Assembly: GCA_963169105.1 (NCBI GenBank)
Contig: OY720641.1
Coordinates: forward strand, 5,595,258-5,659,257
Direction: 5' to 3'
Length of the DNA: 64,000 bases
Source of the DNA: Ceriagrion tenellum
Lineage: Eukaryota > Arthropoda > Insecta > Odonata > Coenagrionidae
Shown here: in pieces, positions 34,041-45,512 of the stretch
Layout: every line of letters begins with the position of its first letter
How positions within the stretch are numbered: position 1 is the first letter of the stretch
The notes under the pieces: model-generated
The model's database searches: none
Told to the model about the DNA's origin: nothing
The model's input: only the letters and a program-made list of their open reading frames with translations
Made by a program: the position numbers and the translations under genes

Positions 34041-35049
34041 TCTAATTCTCAGTCGACTGTCTGAAAGCGAATCCCATCCAAGTTGATGAAAAAGGTCAGT
34101 ATCGCACTCAGTTCACTAGTTCACTCAACGCCACCCTCGTTGCGCTATTCGCAACTATTCGTTACACAATGCACATACACTGCATAAGGACGGCAAAGTC
34201 CCAACTCGACTCCGTTTCCAAAGGAAGCGAAATAATTGAAGTTCCACTTCTGGCAACAGGCTGCGCTGCATTAGTTTCTAAGGCTTAGAGCAGACGCTTC
34301 TGGTCTAACTATATGTGTTTCTACGTCTCCTTTTTCTGCGTCATTACGATGAGTTATGCTGCAAGTAATACTTTAAGGAAATGGACAGTAGATTTATGTA
34401 CTTTAGGTACCGAGCCATCGATGGGAAAACTCTCCATAGCGTCGAGAAAATTTTCAATTACGCCGAAGGCCTACGGAATTAGATGATGTGAACGGTGGAT
34501 TCGTATTCCAAATTCCACCCTAAAATTTCTAATTTATGATGGAAGAAAAGGGAAATGAGTGCCTTGAAATAATTTTTAATGAAATAAATTCGAAAGCTAT
34601 TTCATTTCCGGTTATTCGATGCCAATTTATGTAATTCGAATACGCAGCTAGCAACATCAGCCGATGTTATTGATGCCTTGACAATTACAATGATTCGAAA
34701 ACATTTCCCATTTATAATTCGTAGGGCGTGGGAAAGTAAAATGCACATTGAAAGAACAAGAAAACACAAGAAATACTATTCGTTACACAATGTATATACT
34801 ATCGTTGCGTGTCGTGAGCGGGCATCGGTCGCCTCTCCTAGCGGCTCAAAGTCGTGCGGTACGTGTTTTCAACCTTGAGGAGTCGAGGAGCGATCTGATT
34901 GTTTGTTTTTCGTGAACACCTGGAGGACGTGTCCTCCGAGAAGATCAGCAACCCGAAGAAATCTTAGGAAATGTGCAATGTTGCCACGTCGCTGAGCAAT
35001 ATCGTAGCGCTTCGTTATTCGGCCGGACTTGCCTTTCTACATCTTACCG
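34041..35049. other. Unassigned
   Basis: No gene recognised. The phrase CTATTCGTTACACAATG occurs at about 34147 and 34778. A minus-strand piece at 34921-34951 shares CTCGGAGGACACGTC with 57655-57670 (see findings). Confidence 0.4.
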
Positions 35050-35915
35050 TTAAATTTGCGGACAGGCAAATAGTAAATTAGGATTTACCAAAGGAATACC
35101 AGGAAAATTATGACGAGAAGGTAAAGGAGCGATGTTATTTTTTCTCTCGTGAGACCCCACTTGGAATACACCGCTAGTATATGGGACCCTTACGAAGTGT
35201 ACTAGTTTCAGATATAAATCAAATACTGCAGAGGGCAGCTAGGTTTGTTACAAATTGTTATGATAAGCATAGTAGTGATACAAAATTGTAGAGGAAATTA
35301 GGGTGCGAACCTCTATCCGATCGAAGAGAGAAATATAGGTTTAATCATTTACGAAAGTTTGATGCAGACTATTTTATGCCGGAGGTTCAACATATTTTGC
35401 TAAAGCCAAACTATTCTCGTAGAAACGATCACAGGCCTAAGATTAAGGAAATAGACTGCCGAACCGAGAAATATAAAACGCCAATTTTCCACGTACAATA
35501 AGGGACTATAATAGTTACGATTTATCAGTTCTAAGTCACTTTGACTGACTGGTAACATAGGTCTTAGCACTTGCGCTAAATATCTTATTATTAGCTACTA
35601 CCTTCGCATGTAATTTCTGGCATGATGTACTCTTGCATGTCACAGTACCTTTTAGTGCTATTTATATGTCGCATTAGTAATACTAACGAGTAGTTGTATC
35701 TTGGGTAATGTACGGCGTGATAGTATGCTCGTTTACATAGAACTCTCCCAGTTTCTGGTCTGACCTCGCACTTTCATCCTTACTGCTTTTGGCCTGCGCC
35801 TGGCATCCGGGGGAACTGGGATGAGTGCTGAATGCTTGGTGTGGAATCACCCCGTGCCACACACCCTAGTGGTGGCTTGCACGGTATTCCGTAGATGTAG
35901 ATGTACCTTGCTAGG
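35050..35915 (+). pseudogene. CR1-group LINE, ORF2 C-terminus and full 3' UTR
   Basis: + strand remnants in shifting frames: RPHLEYTASIWDPYEV at about 35150-35200, a CRGQLG/RAARFVTN-like segment, LRKFDADYFMPEVQHILLKP, NYSRRNDHRPKIKEIDCRTE, then stops. The complete 3' UTR follows (CCTGGCATCCGGGGGAACTG, GGAATCACCCCGTGCCACAC, GGTGGCTTGCACGGTATTCC, GTAGATGTAGATGTA to 35905). Best example of the B-type 3' UTR in the window. Confidence 0.8.
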
Positions 35916-36104
35916 CACCTGAAGGTTGGGTGTCGGACTGGGTTAGTTATCACCAACATGGACCTCTTCGTACCCTAATGAAGAATAAATGAAACAACTG
36001 CTTTTGCCGCTATTCAAGCCTGCCGCTGATTCGGCGGTGAAATACGTTCAAAGTGCCAAGAGAAAAGTTTTCAATCCCTTCATACCCTCCAATGTGTAGC
36101 AAGC

Positions 36105-36185
36105 CTGGATAGCGTTGTGGACTATGCATTGGCCCGGCAAGTCGAAGGACCATGGTTCGATCAGTGTGGTCGATTTTTTCTCACG
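36105..36185 (+). repeat. tRNA-like sequence (SINE head)
   Basis: GGATAGCGTTGTGGACTATG (A-box-like) and, about 40 bp on, GGTTCGATCAG (B-box-like) at about 36164-36174. The arrangement is that of a tRNA-derived SINE; acceptor-stem pairing is not evident. Confidence 0.45.
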
Positions 36186-36394
36186 GTAAATTTAAATAAA
36201 CTATTAATATTGATGAATAATCAAAATTCGGCAAATACTTGTCAAAAGTTTCACCAATATTCACCGCCCCATAGGTAAGCTACCAATTAGGTTTATCATT
36301 TGACTCGGTTTGCATATTAGCGAGGCGGTAAATTGTGCTCGAAGTTAATGAAAATATCCCATCGTACAAGCTTGATTTTTTTGTCTTGCTGAGA

Positions 36395-36625
36395 GTACTT
36401 TTTTATCATTTTTACATGCATGTTATTGCGACATTCTTGGTCACAACACTCTTAGTTCCTGATTTACCTGTGTATCTCTCGAATCTCCCGATTGCCTTTC
36501 GGTCTACGCCTAGCGGCCGTGCGTGCTGATTTCAAACTTGAAATAGGACGAGTATTCCATGCCTAGTATGGGATCACTCCATGCCACACATCGTTGAGGT
36601 TCCTCACATCGTACATGTACTTCTT
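36395..36625 (+). repeat. CR1-group LINE 3' end, diverged
   Basis: GACGAGTATTCCATGCCTAG, GGGATCACTCCATGCCACAC and a GTACATGTAC tail correspond to the B-type 3' UTR end (GATGAGTGCTGAATGCTTGG, GGAATCACCCCGTGCCACAC). Older than its neighbours by eye. Confidence 0.6.
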
Positions 36626-36939
36626 AAATGTGGGTGGAGAATAGATGCAGCTGATTTCAATTTTTAAGTGACGGTCATCTTGTGATTCCTATTTTATTTG
36701 TTGCGGTAGGCTTGGGAGTGGAAAAAAATATCGAAATGGCCTTCGACACGTGTTATCGATCTTCGCTCCATCTTTAATAAAGAATATTTATCTAAGCTGA
36801 CCAGGTAATGGTCCAGATCTCCTCATAGATATATATGTGTACAGTGTCGCAATATTATTCTGCAGGCTTCGTTGGGCTGAATGTTATACAGATTTTGTTT
36901 GTCGTCTTCTGGTCACTGGTCAACTTTCGAGTTTACACT

Positions 36940-38215
36940 TTTAAAGTATAAAGTTTTGAGATACACAAAAACTAAGACTCTTGAAATAATTTTGATAAAG
37001 AAATTTTCTCAAAAAACTCGTCACGATATCGTTTACATTTTTGCATTCTCGTAGACCACTTCTCAAACTCCTAAAGTTTTTCCAGTCATTTTCTTCGAGT
37101 GCTGAAAGTACACTTTTGTAGGCTTCAAAAACCTCTTCAAGGCTGGAGAACCTCCTTTAGCGCATGCGATTTTTGACTCTAGGAAATATGAAATAATTGC
37201 ATGGTACTAAGCCAGGACTGTAAGGTGAGTGAGCCATTAGTTTAACCTATACCGACTCCAGGAACTATAATGTAAGGTTGGCCGTGTGCGCAGACGCATT
37301 GTTATTGTGCAGGACAATTCCCGGCTGTCCTGTCTTCGGCCACCGTGTTTGAAGCTTTTCGAAAACTGTTGGTAGACATACTGTTGTGTGACACAGAGCA
37401 GTAACAGTTCTTTGTTCTACCACGGGAACAGTTGCGACATGGCCGCTTTTGGAGAAGAAAGTTGCAACCATTTTCTTTCCGACGCTTCGAGGCCGCTTCA
37501 TGTTTGTTCGTGGATGTTCGTCGGGAAAAACCCTTAAGTCGACTGGCGCTTATTTTCAGGATCGAACTGATAAATCCGCATTTCGTCACCAGAAACTATG
37601 TCAGAAACGCGCCTAGAGTTGCCTCTGTCAAAACTTTTCAACATTTCTTCGCACCATTCAAAACGGATGCGCTTTTGTGCCTCTGTCAAAGTGTGAGCAC
37701 CCATCAATATGAAACTTTCCTGACTCGAGGAATTTCGTGCAGCATTTTGGAAACTGCTGGCGATGCAATCTATTGTGAGGCTTCAATGTCTTTACATGTC
37801 ACTCGATTGTTTTTGCACCCTCGTTTTTCCACAGCGGTGTTGCTTTCCTCAGTAACTGCAATCGCAGGACGCCCGCTCCTCTCCTCGTCTTTCAACAAAG
37901 TTTGTCCTCTTCTAAATTCTAGAAAACATTGTCGCATGGGAAGGAGCAAAGTCCTCGAAGGCCCATTGCAAACGATCAAGGCTTTCAGATTCGTTTAAAC
38001 CACTTTCAAAGTCATAAAGAAGCATTGAACGGAAGTGTTCTCTTGCCGGCTCCAATCTCACGACACCTGGATGCCGCGTAAACAGACACAAAGGAAGACC
38101 TCTTAGCAACAGCGATAAGCCGAGCAAGTTGCAACTTGCACGCATTACTCGGAATGGACGCCGCTGTCGACCCGCTTCCGTAGCGACCCTCGTTAACATC
38201 TGAAAAGTTTCCTTA
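36940..38215 (-). pseudogene. mariner-family transposase, inactive
   Basis: Minus-strand pieces in order: HFRSMLLYDFESGLNESESL, CFLEFRRGQTLLKDEERSGR, PAIAVTEESNTAVEKR, then VSDIVSGDEMRIYQFDPENK, SVGKKMVATFFSKSGHVATV, RTVTALCHTTVCLPTVFEKL, LHNNNASAHTANLTL, MAHSPYSPGLVPCNYFIFPR. These follow the mariner (D,D34D) transposase from helix-turn-helix to C-terminus. The first Asp (SGDE) is present; the second (HHDNAS) is Asn and the third (YSPDLAP) is Gly. There are also several frameshifts, so it is dead. The protein sequence would end near 36950. Terminal inverted repeats were not identified. Confidence 0.9.
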
Positions 38216-38984
38216 GTTTGAATTGTTAAATTCTCATTTCTGTGCGTACTCCCAGAAGGTTGGATTTGGAGGCCAGGCCATTAGATTTTGCTTGGTGCTG
38301 TTTCGTGGGAACCTATTGCGAAACGAAAAAAAAACAAACACGAATTTGGGTTGTTTCTCACGAGGTCAGTGATTTTGACTTCGCGAGAGTTGCGTTAGCT
38401 GGATTGTATTTTTCTGGGACTCCTGAAAGTGTTTGTTGCCTTCAATCCTTTCATGCTGAAAACAATTCGTGTCGTGGTTTGGGAAGTGATTAGGTTTTCG
38501 CTCGCCTGTGTTCCGTGAGAGAGTCGTAAGCTCGCTGGCCCTTGACACTGGAAAAAAAAGAACTACGTCGGCCCGAAGCGCCCGTCCGAGAAGTCTTTTG
38601 ATTGGATCTCGCGGAAAGTGGGTGAAGGGGAAATTCTCAATGCGGATTTTTTCCCCTTTCTCGTGAATTGCTGAGTCCTTTAAACCTTTCCCTCTCTCAC
38701 ACCCCCGCGATCACAGTTTTTGCTCGAAAAACGTCGGCTCTCTGATTTTGAAAAAAAACTAATTTCCGGCGGTAAGTGTAGACTGCGAGTATCGTTCCAA
38801 AGGGGTGTTTCCTCAACAATGTATTAGCCCTTCTGTCTCCCCTCTCTGAGCATGTGGAAACATTCACAGAAAGTATCCATTTTGAAAAGAATACTTTGTA
38901 CCTCTCTACAATCATTCGATTTTACAGCTCATTTCGATTCGATTTTACAACTCGCACAGATTTACTGCCTCGTCAGGTACAATT
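38216..38984. other. Unassigned
   Basis: No gene recognised. The mariner 5' flank and TIR, if present, would lie at its left edge. Confidence 0.4.
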
Positions 38985-39300
38985 GTTTGTATGTATAATA
39001 TTTCACTTCATTCATTGGTTCTACAATCCTGAGATTGTTCGACTGCAGTCCTCCACCCTCCCCTATCTAATGATAGTTCCCTTACCTTCTGGTATCTCTT
39101 CCAATGTACTTTCCTCTTTATTTGGTCCATGAACTTACTCCTGGATCTTCCTCTGGGGACTTATCCCTCTATTTTACCTTCAATTATGTTCTTCACAAAC
39201 CCATCCTGTCTCTGCGTGTGTCAAATCCATCTCGTTCTTCTTTTCTCTATGGTGTTCCATTAAATGGTCCTTTCCTTTTCTACTCTTCTCTACACTTCAT
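38985..39300 (-). pseudogene. LINE family E, C-terminus and 3' end
   Basis: Minus strand: remnants of RRTRWICHTQRQDGFVKNII, EGKI, then FMDQIKRKVHWKRYQKVREL, SLDRGGWRTAVEQSQDCRTN. Matches 14815-14947 (FMDQIKTKVHCRRYQEVNEL). The pattern is the WICHI/EGK/R...LD....K..Y...K..A.DR..WR end of RTE-like LINE proteins. A 3' ATGAATGAAG tail lies at the left end. Confidence 0.65.
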
Positions 39301-39463
39301 AATTTCTTATGTTGTTCGTCCATTTTATCTTTAGCTTGCAAAATATTTATTTATTAATATTTTCTTGTGACGTGATGTGGGAGTGTGTGGTTTCTACACT
39401 CCCTTGGCCCTTTCGAAGCCCTTTATAGTAAACGGAAAAGACATATAGTGTATATTATTCAAG

Positions 39464-39769
39464 TCTGGTATTAACAGAGTTAAATGAAATAGCTGTAATA
39501 TATCTTACAGAGGTCAAACTGGTCGAAGCTTCATGACACTCATCAAAGAACACTCTAGAAGTTTTCTTAATATGGATTCTACCTCTCATATTGCTGAGGG
39601 TCTGCTTGAACATTATCATGTTATTGATTCAAACCATGAAATTCTTAATATTCTCTCGAAAGGTATAAAGATAAATCCGTTGAAATCATTAGACAGTCAA
39701 GCAACCTCTGTAATGAACCACTTTTTCCGCAGACCTCCCTTCTCCTTTCTAGCCAAATATCTTTGTTGA
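39464..39769 (+). pseudogene. Penelope-like GIY-YIG endonuclease remnant
   Basis: + strand frame from 39464: SGINRVK, a stop, NSCNISYRGQTGRSFMTLIK, EHSRSFLNMDSTSHIAEGLL, EHYHVIDSNHEILNILSKGI, KINPLKSLDS. The Penelope-like GIY-YIG domain normally reads GIY.I.C..C...YIGQTGRSF..R..EH, then A.HL....H and a C-terminal L..KG..LN.LE. Here GIY is GIN, YIG is YRG, a Cys codon of the CxxC-like pair is a stop and the catalytic Arg of TR..EH is Ile. It is inactive at every key position, but the order is unmistakable. Upstream RT is absent. Confidence 0.75.
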
Positions 39770-39899
39770 ATAATAAACTTTCCCGCCTCATTAGCCTATG
39801 CTAGACACTAAATCATTCTGGAAGTTACAAGTGGAAGTAATAGTTAATGATGACAGGAAGGTAATAAGTACTAGTACAGAATCTACTCTCCCTAATGAG

Positions 39900-40410
39900 G
39901 GTCAGAGTTTCGTAGAACTGATCTATCGCAACTGTTATGGTCCCTTATTGTACGTTATAAAACATGGCATTTTAAATCTATCAGCTTGACAATCTATATC
40001 TTTAATCTTATGCCTGTGATCGTTTCTACCTTTATAGTTGGGATCTAGTAAAATGTGTTTTAAGTCCGGCAAAAGTAGTCTACATCAAAATTTCATAAAA
40101 GATTTAATCTTTATTTTTCCCTACAATCCACAAACAGAAATCTCATTAGTTTGTGCTATGGTCTTCTATCGTCCTCAGGAAAAAATACATTTGAAAACTG
40201 CCCATTCGGCTGTATATTTTCCCTATTTTATCCTGATAATCTAATCTTTCGTAGTATGTCGGAGTACGTAAGGTGTAATTGACGACGTCCGCAGATAAAT
40301 CGGTTTGGTTCCACGTGTAATCAGTTGGTGCTTGTAAATTATATTTCCGACATCTCTCCTCCTTCCATCTTGGAAAGAACAAAACCCTTAACCCAAATTC
40401 TCCCACTCAC
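39900..40410 (-). pseudogene. CR1-group LINE ORF2 C-terminal pieces
   Basis: Two minus-strand pieces. 40406-40146 contains DVVNYTLRTPTYYERLDYQD, KIGKIYSRMGSFQMYFFLRT, IEDHSTN (compare DVRYILRTPAYFARFDQINK and SRTDRFKMSFFPRT). 40060-39900 contains HILLDPNYKGRNDHRHKIKD, IDCQADRFKMPC. Both are the same C-terminal region of two related subfamilies, so two insertions lie side by side. No 3' tail is seen. Confidence 0.75.
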
Positions 40411-40721
40411 ACACGCGAGGCCTAAACTTCTCGTGGGGGGGAAAAAAGACTGTTGTTATCACGAAATGTGACCCAACTGAGTGGGCGTCCGGTGGGTGGA
40501 ACGTCGTCCGCGGATTACGTAAAGGCAAAAGTGAGAAACTGGTCTAGCTGGATTCTGAATTGAGTCATTTCGTTCCAGTGTGTCGTAAACTTGAGGGAAA
40601 AGGAGGCGTCTTGCGTTAACACTACCGGATACATTTTTCACGGCGTTCACGTATGCTTTGGGGGATTGGCTCGTCGGCTGGAGAACTCTTATAGCTAGCC
40701 TACGGGGATTTTGCTTTTAAG
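40411..40721. other. Unassigned
   Basis: Nothing recognised. Confidence 0.4.
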
Positions 40722-42598
40722 GCTGCTTTACACGGTACATTTTCTTGTACAAACGAATATATCATTGAATTTACAAGAAACTGAACGGAAATAGAGCAGC
40801 TTCAATTTCCCGTCAAGTCATTGAAATAGAACCTCTACTACAAGTACTTCCGATAACATGCCTTGATATTTTAATCTTTTGCAGAGAAATCATTTCTTCG
40901 TCAATGCGTGAAAAAATAATTGAGGGTAATCGATGATCTTTAACGATGATTACATGATTTGAAAATTGTAAATTTCCGCCTCAAATTGCATTGCTCTTAT
41001 GGAGGAATGGTGACGTCCCTCCATTAAACAATATATTTATCGATATTTTCCCCGAAAAGGCCATCTCAAAAACCACTATATTGTGACTAAATAATCAACG
41101 GATGAAATATATTTTTTTCAGGTAGCCTCATCGACCATTCAAGACTGTCATTTATGATTGAAAAACGATGAAGAGTCCAACTTCCGTTCTATAGCCGACA
41201 TATTGAAACAATTTTGGCGACGATGTTAGGTGAAGAATCAAAACAAACCGGCGCAGTACCATCCATGCCTCACGTCACGATTGCAAACGATTTACGCTAC
41301 GACGTGTATCCAGTATTGTATTACCTCTCAGTAATGGTTACTCAAGCAATAGCTAAGTGCGCTCAAATTTTATTAGACATGGCAGTTATCTTACCCGGAA
41401 TATCATAGATCCCTGAAAATAGTAGACGTCGCTGTATGCGCGACAACTGCTACTCACGAGGGTTTATATGTTCTTCAAAGGACTGTTTCCAATATTTCAA
41501 TGTGTATTTCGAAATGTAAGGACATCGTTTTCACCTTGCAGAATATAATGCTTTGTTTTGAATACGAATTTATGAACGCCCACATAATATATTTCATCAA
41601 CTATGTAATTGATAATATAATTCGATGATATGATTTGTACGGATATGAACGAGGCACTTATTGTTAATATGTACCAATAAGTTTGGAAATACAATTTCCC
41701 AAACCTGCTCATTGATCGACTACCAATGAAATCTCCGACAGAATAAATAAGTTTGTCTGGGGTAGCCTAATATTGCTCTGGTAAGCGAGTAATATAATTA
41801 TTCCAGTTCCTCCAGAAATAAGTTTTTCGCAGTATATCTATTTCATGATGTCCCACTTATAATGCCAGATAATTGGTAGTTAATGTATCTGATTGGTCAT
41901 TACTCCCACGATTATTCACTGATATGGGTCAATCAGTCTTAACTCTTGACACTTATGTTTCAGGGCTCCCACTTACAGATGTGTCGTATATGAGTATTAA
42001 GTTTCCTTTAAATATACTACTATTTTTAAATGTCTAGTCCAAATAATAGCAAAGGCAGTGAAACTCAACGAGGTAACGCAAACGAACAAGGTTGTCTACC
42101 GCAGTACAACACTGGTTTCTTTACGGTGTTGTCAAGTTTATCGCCAGATCGCCAGCAAATATGTCTAATAAACTTTTTTTAATCACATTTATATTAAAAG
42201 AGAAAAAGGGATTTTTAGTTCTGTTACTTTATTTCATCCCTATTTTTATTATTACTGCAATTATATTGTCGTTAATGAGAAAACTTGAAAGTTCCTCTTG
42301 AGACATGACGTCAATATAAAAGCCTTTCTTCATATCACTGAATTACTTCATGTGAAGGAAAACTCATGTTCAATATAGCCAAGTTGAATGAAAATCATTT
42401 ATTATTATTATTAATAACATTTTGAGCACTTTCATCTAGTTCCGGCCTAGGTTAATTTGTCTTATGAAAGTAGTACTTCGAAGCGCTGGTTCTACCTTAA
42501 GACAATCATACAATTTGCCGCTTTACACGGTACAATTTTCCTCATTCAAGAGCTCACAATTTCGTTTGTACAATAAAATGTACCGTGAAAAGCGGCCT
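40722..42598. mobile_element. Possible 1.9-kb element with ~37-bp TIRs
   Basis: Left end GGCTGCTTTACACGGTACAT then TTTCTTGTACAAACGAA (40722-40758). The right end at about 42562-42598 is its inverse: TTCGTTTGTACAATAAAATG then TACCGTGAAAAGCGGCC, matching at about 34 of 37 positions. A second left-type end occurs at 42514 (GCCGCTTTACACGGTACA), so 42514-42598 by itself is an 84-bp miniature foldback of the same family. No transposase was recognised in the 1.9 kb. The two termini may instead belong to two separate insertions. Confidence 0.5.
42514..42598. mobile_element. 84-bp miniature inverted-repeat element
   Basis: GCCGCTTTACACGGTACA at the left and TGTACCGTGAAAAGCGGC at the right form inverted ends around about 45 bp. 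Related to the left terminus at 40722. Confidence 0.6.
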
Positions 42599-43599
42599 TT
42601 ATGGGGGTCTAAAGTACCGGCTTCCCATCCGAAGGGCCGCCGCCGCCTTCGAATCACAGAAAATTCTTATTTTTACCAGTAACTGCAGACACGCGGTATC
42701 ACAGAATGCTTCGATTTTTATCATAGTTCTCTTCCGTCTCTGCAGCACTTGGAATGTTATCTAAATTCAGTACCTTCAAATTAGACAGTATTTATAAGTT
42801 ATAACAATAATAATAATAATTTTACTGCCCCTTTTGAACATGATCCAAGATTACATAATCACTTAGCAAAAATAGTTGACAGGAGCTTTAGGTGACCCCT
42901 AAGGCATTGCTTGTTGTCGGGGGCACCTTCTGGACAGATGCAATACATATAGCCCAATTATCACTACAGAAGTGACAGTATAAAAGTTAATACAGAACAA
43001 AATTCAACAATCAGAGTTTAACCAGCTTAAGAAAAGATTTAACATATTTGGTCGATTTCATTTGTAGTGGCAAAGAATTGATACAAACTAGAGGTATGAC
43101 AACTTGAAATGGTTACTAGAGTTTATACTAGAGTATTACTTGAGAGAGAGAATTGATGAAATCTATCTCCAAAAAATGATGTTTACAGCGACTGATTGTT
43201 GAGTGGATTAGTTGACAAGTTTTCCGCGGTCCGTCAGACTGCATTCATCACATACATAATATCGATCCCATTCACTAAACATGAGAGATAGAAGTTATAA
43301 AATATTTCCCCTTTTGCCAATTTGATCCGATCTTCATATTTGTTTACACGGGAAGATATAATTGAATATTTTCTATAATCATAGTATTTCTTCCAGGCTC
43401 ATAGGTATGTGTATCTCCTCGTTAGGTAAGCTGCGCAGCATATTTGAAAAAAATCATTGGATCGACATTTTATATCATAATTCTTATGAATTTGGCAATA
43501 AGTAACAAGTGAGTTTGATCGAAATATGTCGAGTGAATTAGCAAAATGCATTTATTTGACGAAATTTTAGGAAATGGTCTGTGAGACCGCATGTCTGTG
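42599..43599. other. Unassigned; possible minus-strand LINE 3' end
   Basis: AATAATAATAATAATTTTAC with GCCCCTTTTGAACATGATCC at about 42806-42845 reads on the minus strand as a LINE-like 3' UTR with an (ATT)n tail. No coding remnant could be read in the following 700 bp. Confidence 0.35.
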
Positions 43600-43603
43600 T
43601 TAA

Positions 43604-44154
43604 AGGTAATTTGAGTGAAATATCATTTTACCTCGAAATCAATGAATTTGGTCTCGTTTTAAAGAAAAATATCTCAACTATCCAACGACACCAAAAATTC
43701 TACCCCTTACCAAATTACTTTCAGAGATATTTGCCAAAAAATACCAACCATTTTACATGGGAAACGGTACGTGCAAGCACTCCAGAGAGACATTATTTAC
43801 AAATTTAGGTATTTCTTACAATTAGACGTCGTAAATAAACTAACAGTGTGTAGTTTGTGTGTTTTCTCAAATATTTTTTAAAATTAATAATCACGGCAGT
43901 CAATTCTTCGGGATCACAATAAACCTTCCGTTTTTGATGGAGTTTCAAACGCACCGAATGAAAAAATGAGTCATGTTAAAGACTTATTTAGATATTTTCA
44001 TTTAATTACTTACAATTTCTGTCAGATAAAACTATATAATGGTACCATTAATAATGCAATAGTTAATTCATGTGTCCTACAGCTGGTGAAATCAAAACGT
44101 ATAATTCGAATATGGTCTCTATTATTACTAGGGAACTATCTCGCTCGGACTACC
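43604..44154 (-). mobile_element. TTAA MITE copy D, nearly full length
   Basis: About 551 bp between TTAA (43600-43603) and TTAA (44155-44158). The right end is GCTCGGACTACC; its inverse, GGTAGTCCGAGCGAGATAG, is the left end of copy F. By eye D and F are almost identical over their whole length in opposite orientation, implying recent activity. No coding capacity. TTAA target choice suggests a piggyBac-type transposase, but the ends lack the usual CCC. Confidence 0.85.
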
Positions 44155-44158
44155 TTAA

Positions 44159-44522
44159 CGTTAGAAAAAGGGTGTCTGTGGTTTCGTGTTGATTGTTCAT
44201 ATTTTAGTCATAAATATCGAACCGGAATTTTTTTCCACATCCTGTCTGCCTTATCTCGTATCAAAGGGGATAAGTTTCCTTCTTTCATTCTTCTCCTCCT
44301 TAGATATCTGTTTTAGAGTCTCTTCTTTTCTTCTTTCTTTCTCCTTTATGTCTCCTGGCTTTCCTTTCATCTCGCAGATCACATTCCTGTCGCATAGAAC
44401 TCCACTGATGCTTCTTCTGTTCAGCTATCCTCAGTTTATCCTGTGTTGTGTTTCAGTTTCCAATCCCCCGCCAAATTATATTCGAGTTATTTGACATTCA
44501 CAACCGATGGACTTTGCCCTCC
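44159..44522. other. Spacer between inverted MITE copies D and E
   Basis: A CT-rich 364-bp segment. Open frames are low complexity. No repeat identified. Confidence 0.4.
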
Positions 44523-44526
44523 TTTA

Positions 44527-45079
44527 GGTAGTGCGAGCGAGATAGCTCCCTATTTCTTAATAGAGACCATATTCGATATACATGTTTAAATTTCACCAGC
44601 TGTGAGAGACACGAATTAAATATTGCATTATTAATGGTGCAATAAAACAGTTTTACATGGCAGAAATTGTAAGCAATCAAATGAAAATATCTAAATAAAT
44701 CTTTAACTTTACTCATTTTTTCACGCAGTGCGTTTGAAACTCCATCTGAACGGAAGGTTTATTGTGATCCCGAAGAATTTACTGCCGTGACAATATGATT
44801 AATTTTAAAAATATTTGAGAAAACACACAAACTACACACTGATCATTTTTGACGAGATCTAAGCGTAGAAAATGCCTCATTTTTCAAATTAAGTCTCTCT
44901 GGAGTTCATACACGTACCATTTCCCATATAATAGGGCTGGTATTTTTTGGCAAATACCTCGGAAAGTAATGTGGTGAGGGGTTGAGTTTTTGATGTCAAT
45001 GGAAGGGTGAGATATTTTTCTTTAAAATGAGACTGAATTCATTGATTTCTAGGTAAAATGATATTTCGCTCAAACTACC
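44527..45079 (+). mobile_element. TTAA MITE copy E
   Basis: About 553 bp from GGTAGTGCGAGCGAGATAG (preceded by TTTA, a decayed TTAA) to TTTCGCTCAAACTACC followed by TTAA (45080-45083). Older subfamily than D and F, closest to copy C. It forms a head-to-head inverted pair with D, which could fold into a ~550-bp hairpin. Confidence 0.8.
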
Positions 45080-45083
45080 TTAA

Positions 45084-45499
45084 ACTTTACAGGTGGGCCC
45101 TGCGAAGCGGCCAGCCGTGGACGCGATATGTTGACATATCGAAAAATCGTAGAAAAACTGCAAAACAATTCTTCGAAATAAGCAATATCTGTGAAACAAA
45201 CAACCTGAATTTTACCTTTGCCATGAAACGTGATAAAATACTTCATGAATCAATATTGATCAATATTAATACGGATTGTTTAGTGGTTAAATATGAAAAT
45301 TACCTACTAATTCACTAGCGTTTCAAACCCTTTTTGTACAACTATCCCAACTACGTTGCTGATATTATTACCAATTGTTATAGGTTCCTTTTTTTAGTGG
45401 AAGTCGACGGAATACTGATCGGTATCGTCCGTGTCTGACACGTCAAGTTACGTCAAGCGTAATCCCACACTCTGGCCTCCTATTGGCGTTTTGTCAAAA
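45084..45499. other. Unassigned
   Basis: No gene recognised. Confidence 0.4.
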
Positions 45500-45512
45500 T
45501 ATCACCGGTTTG

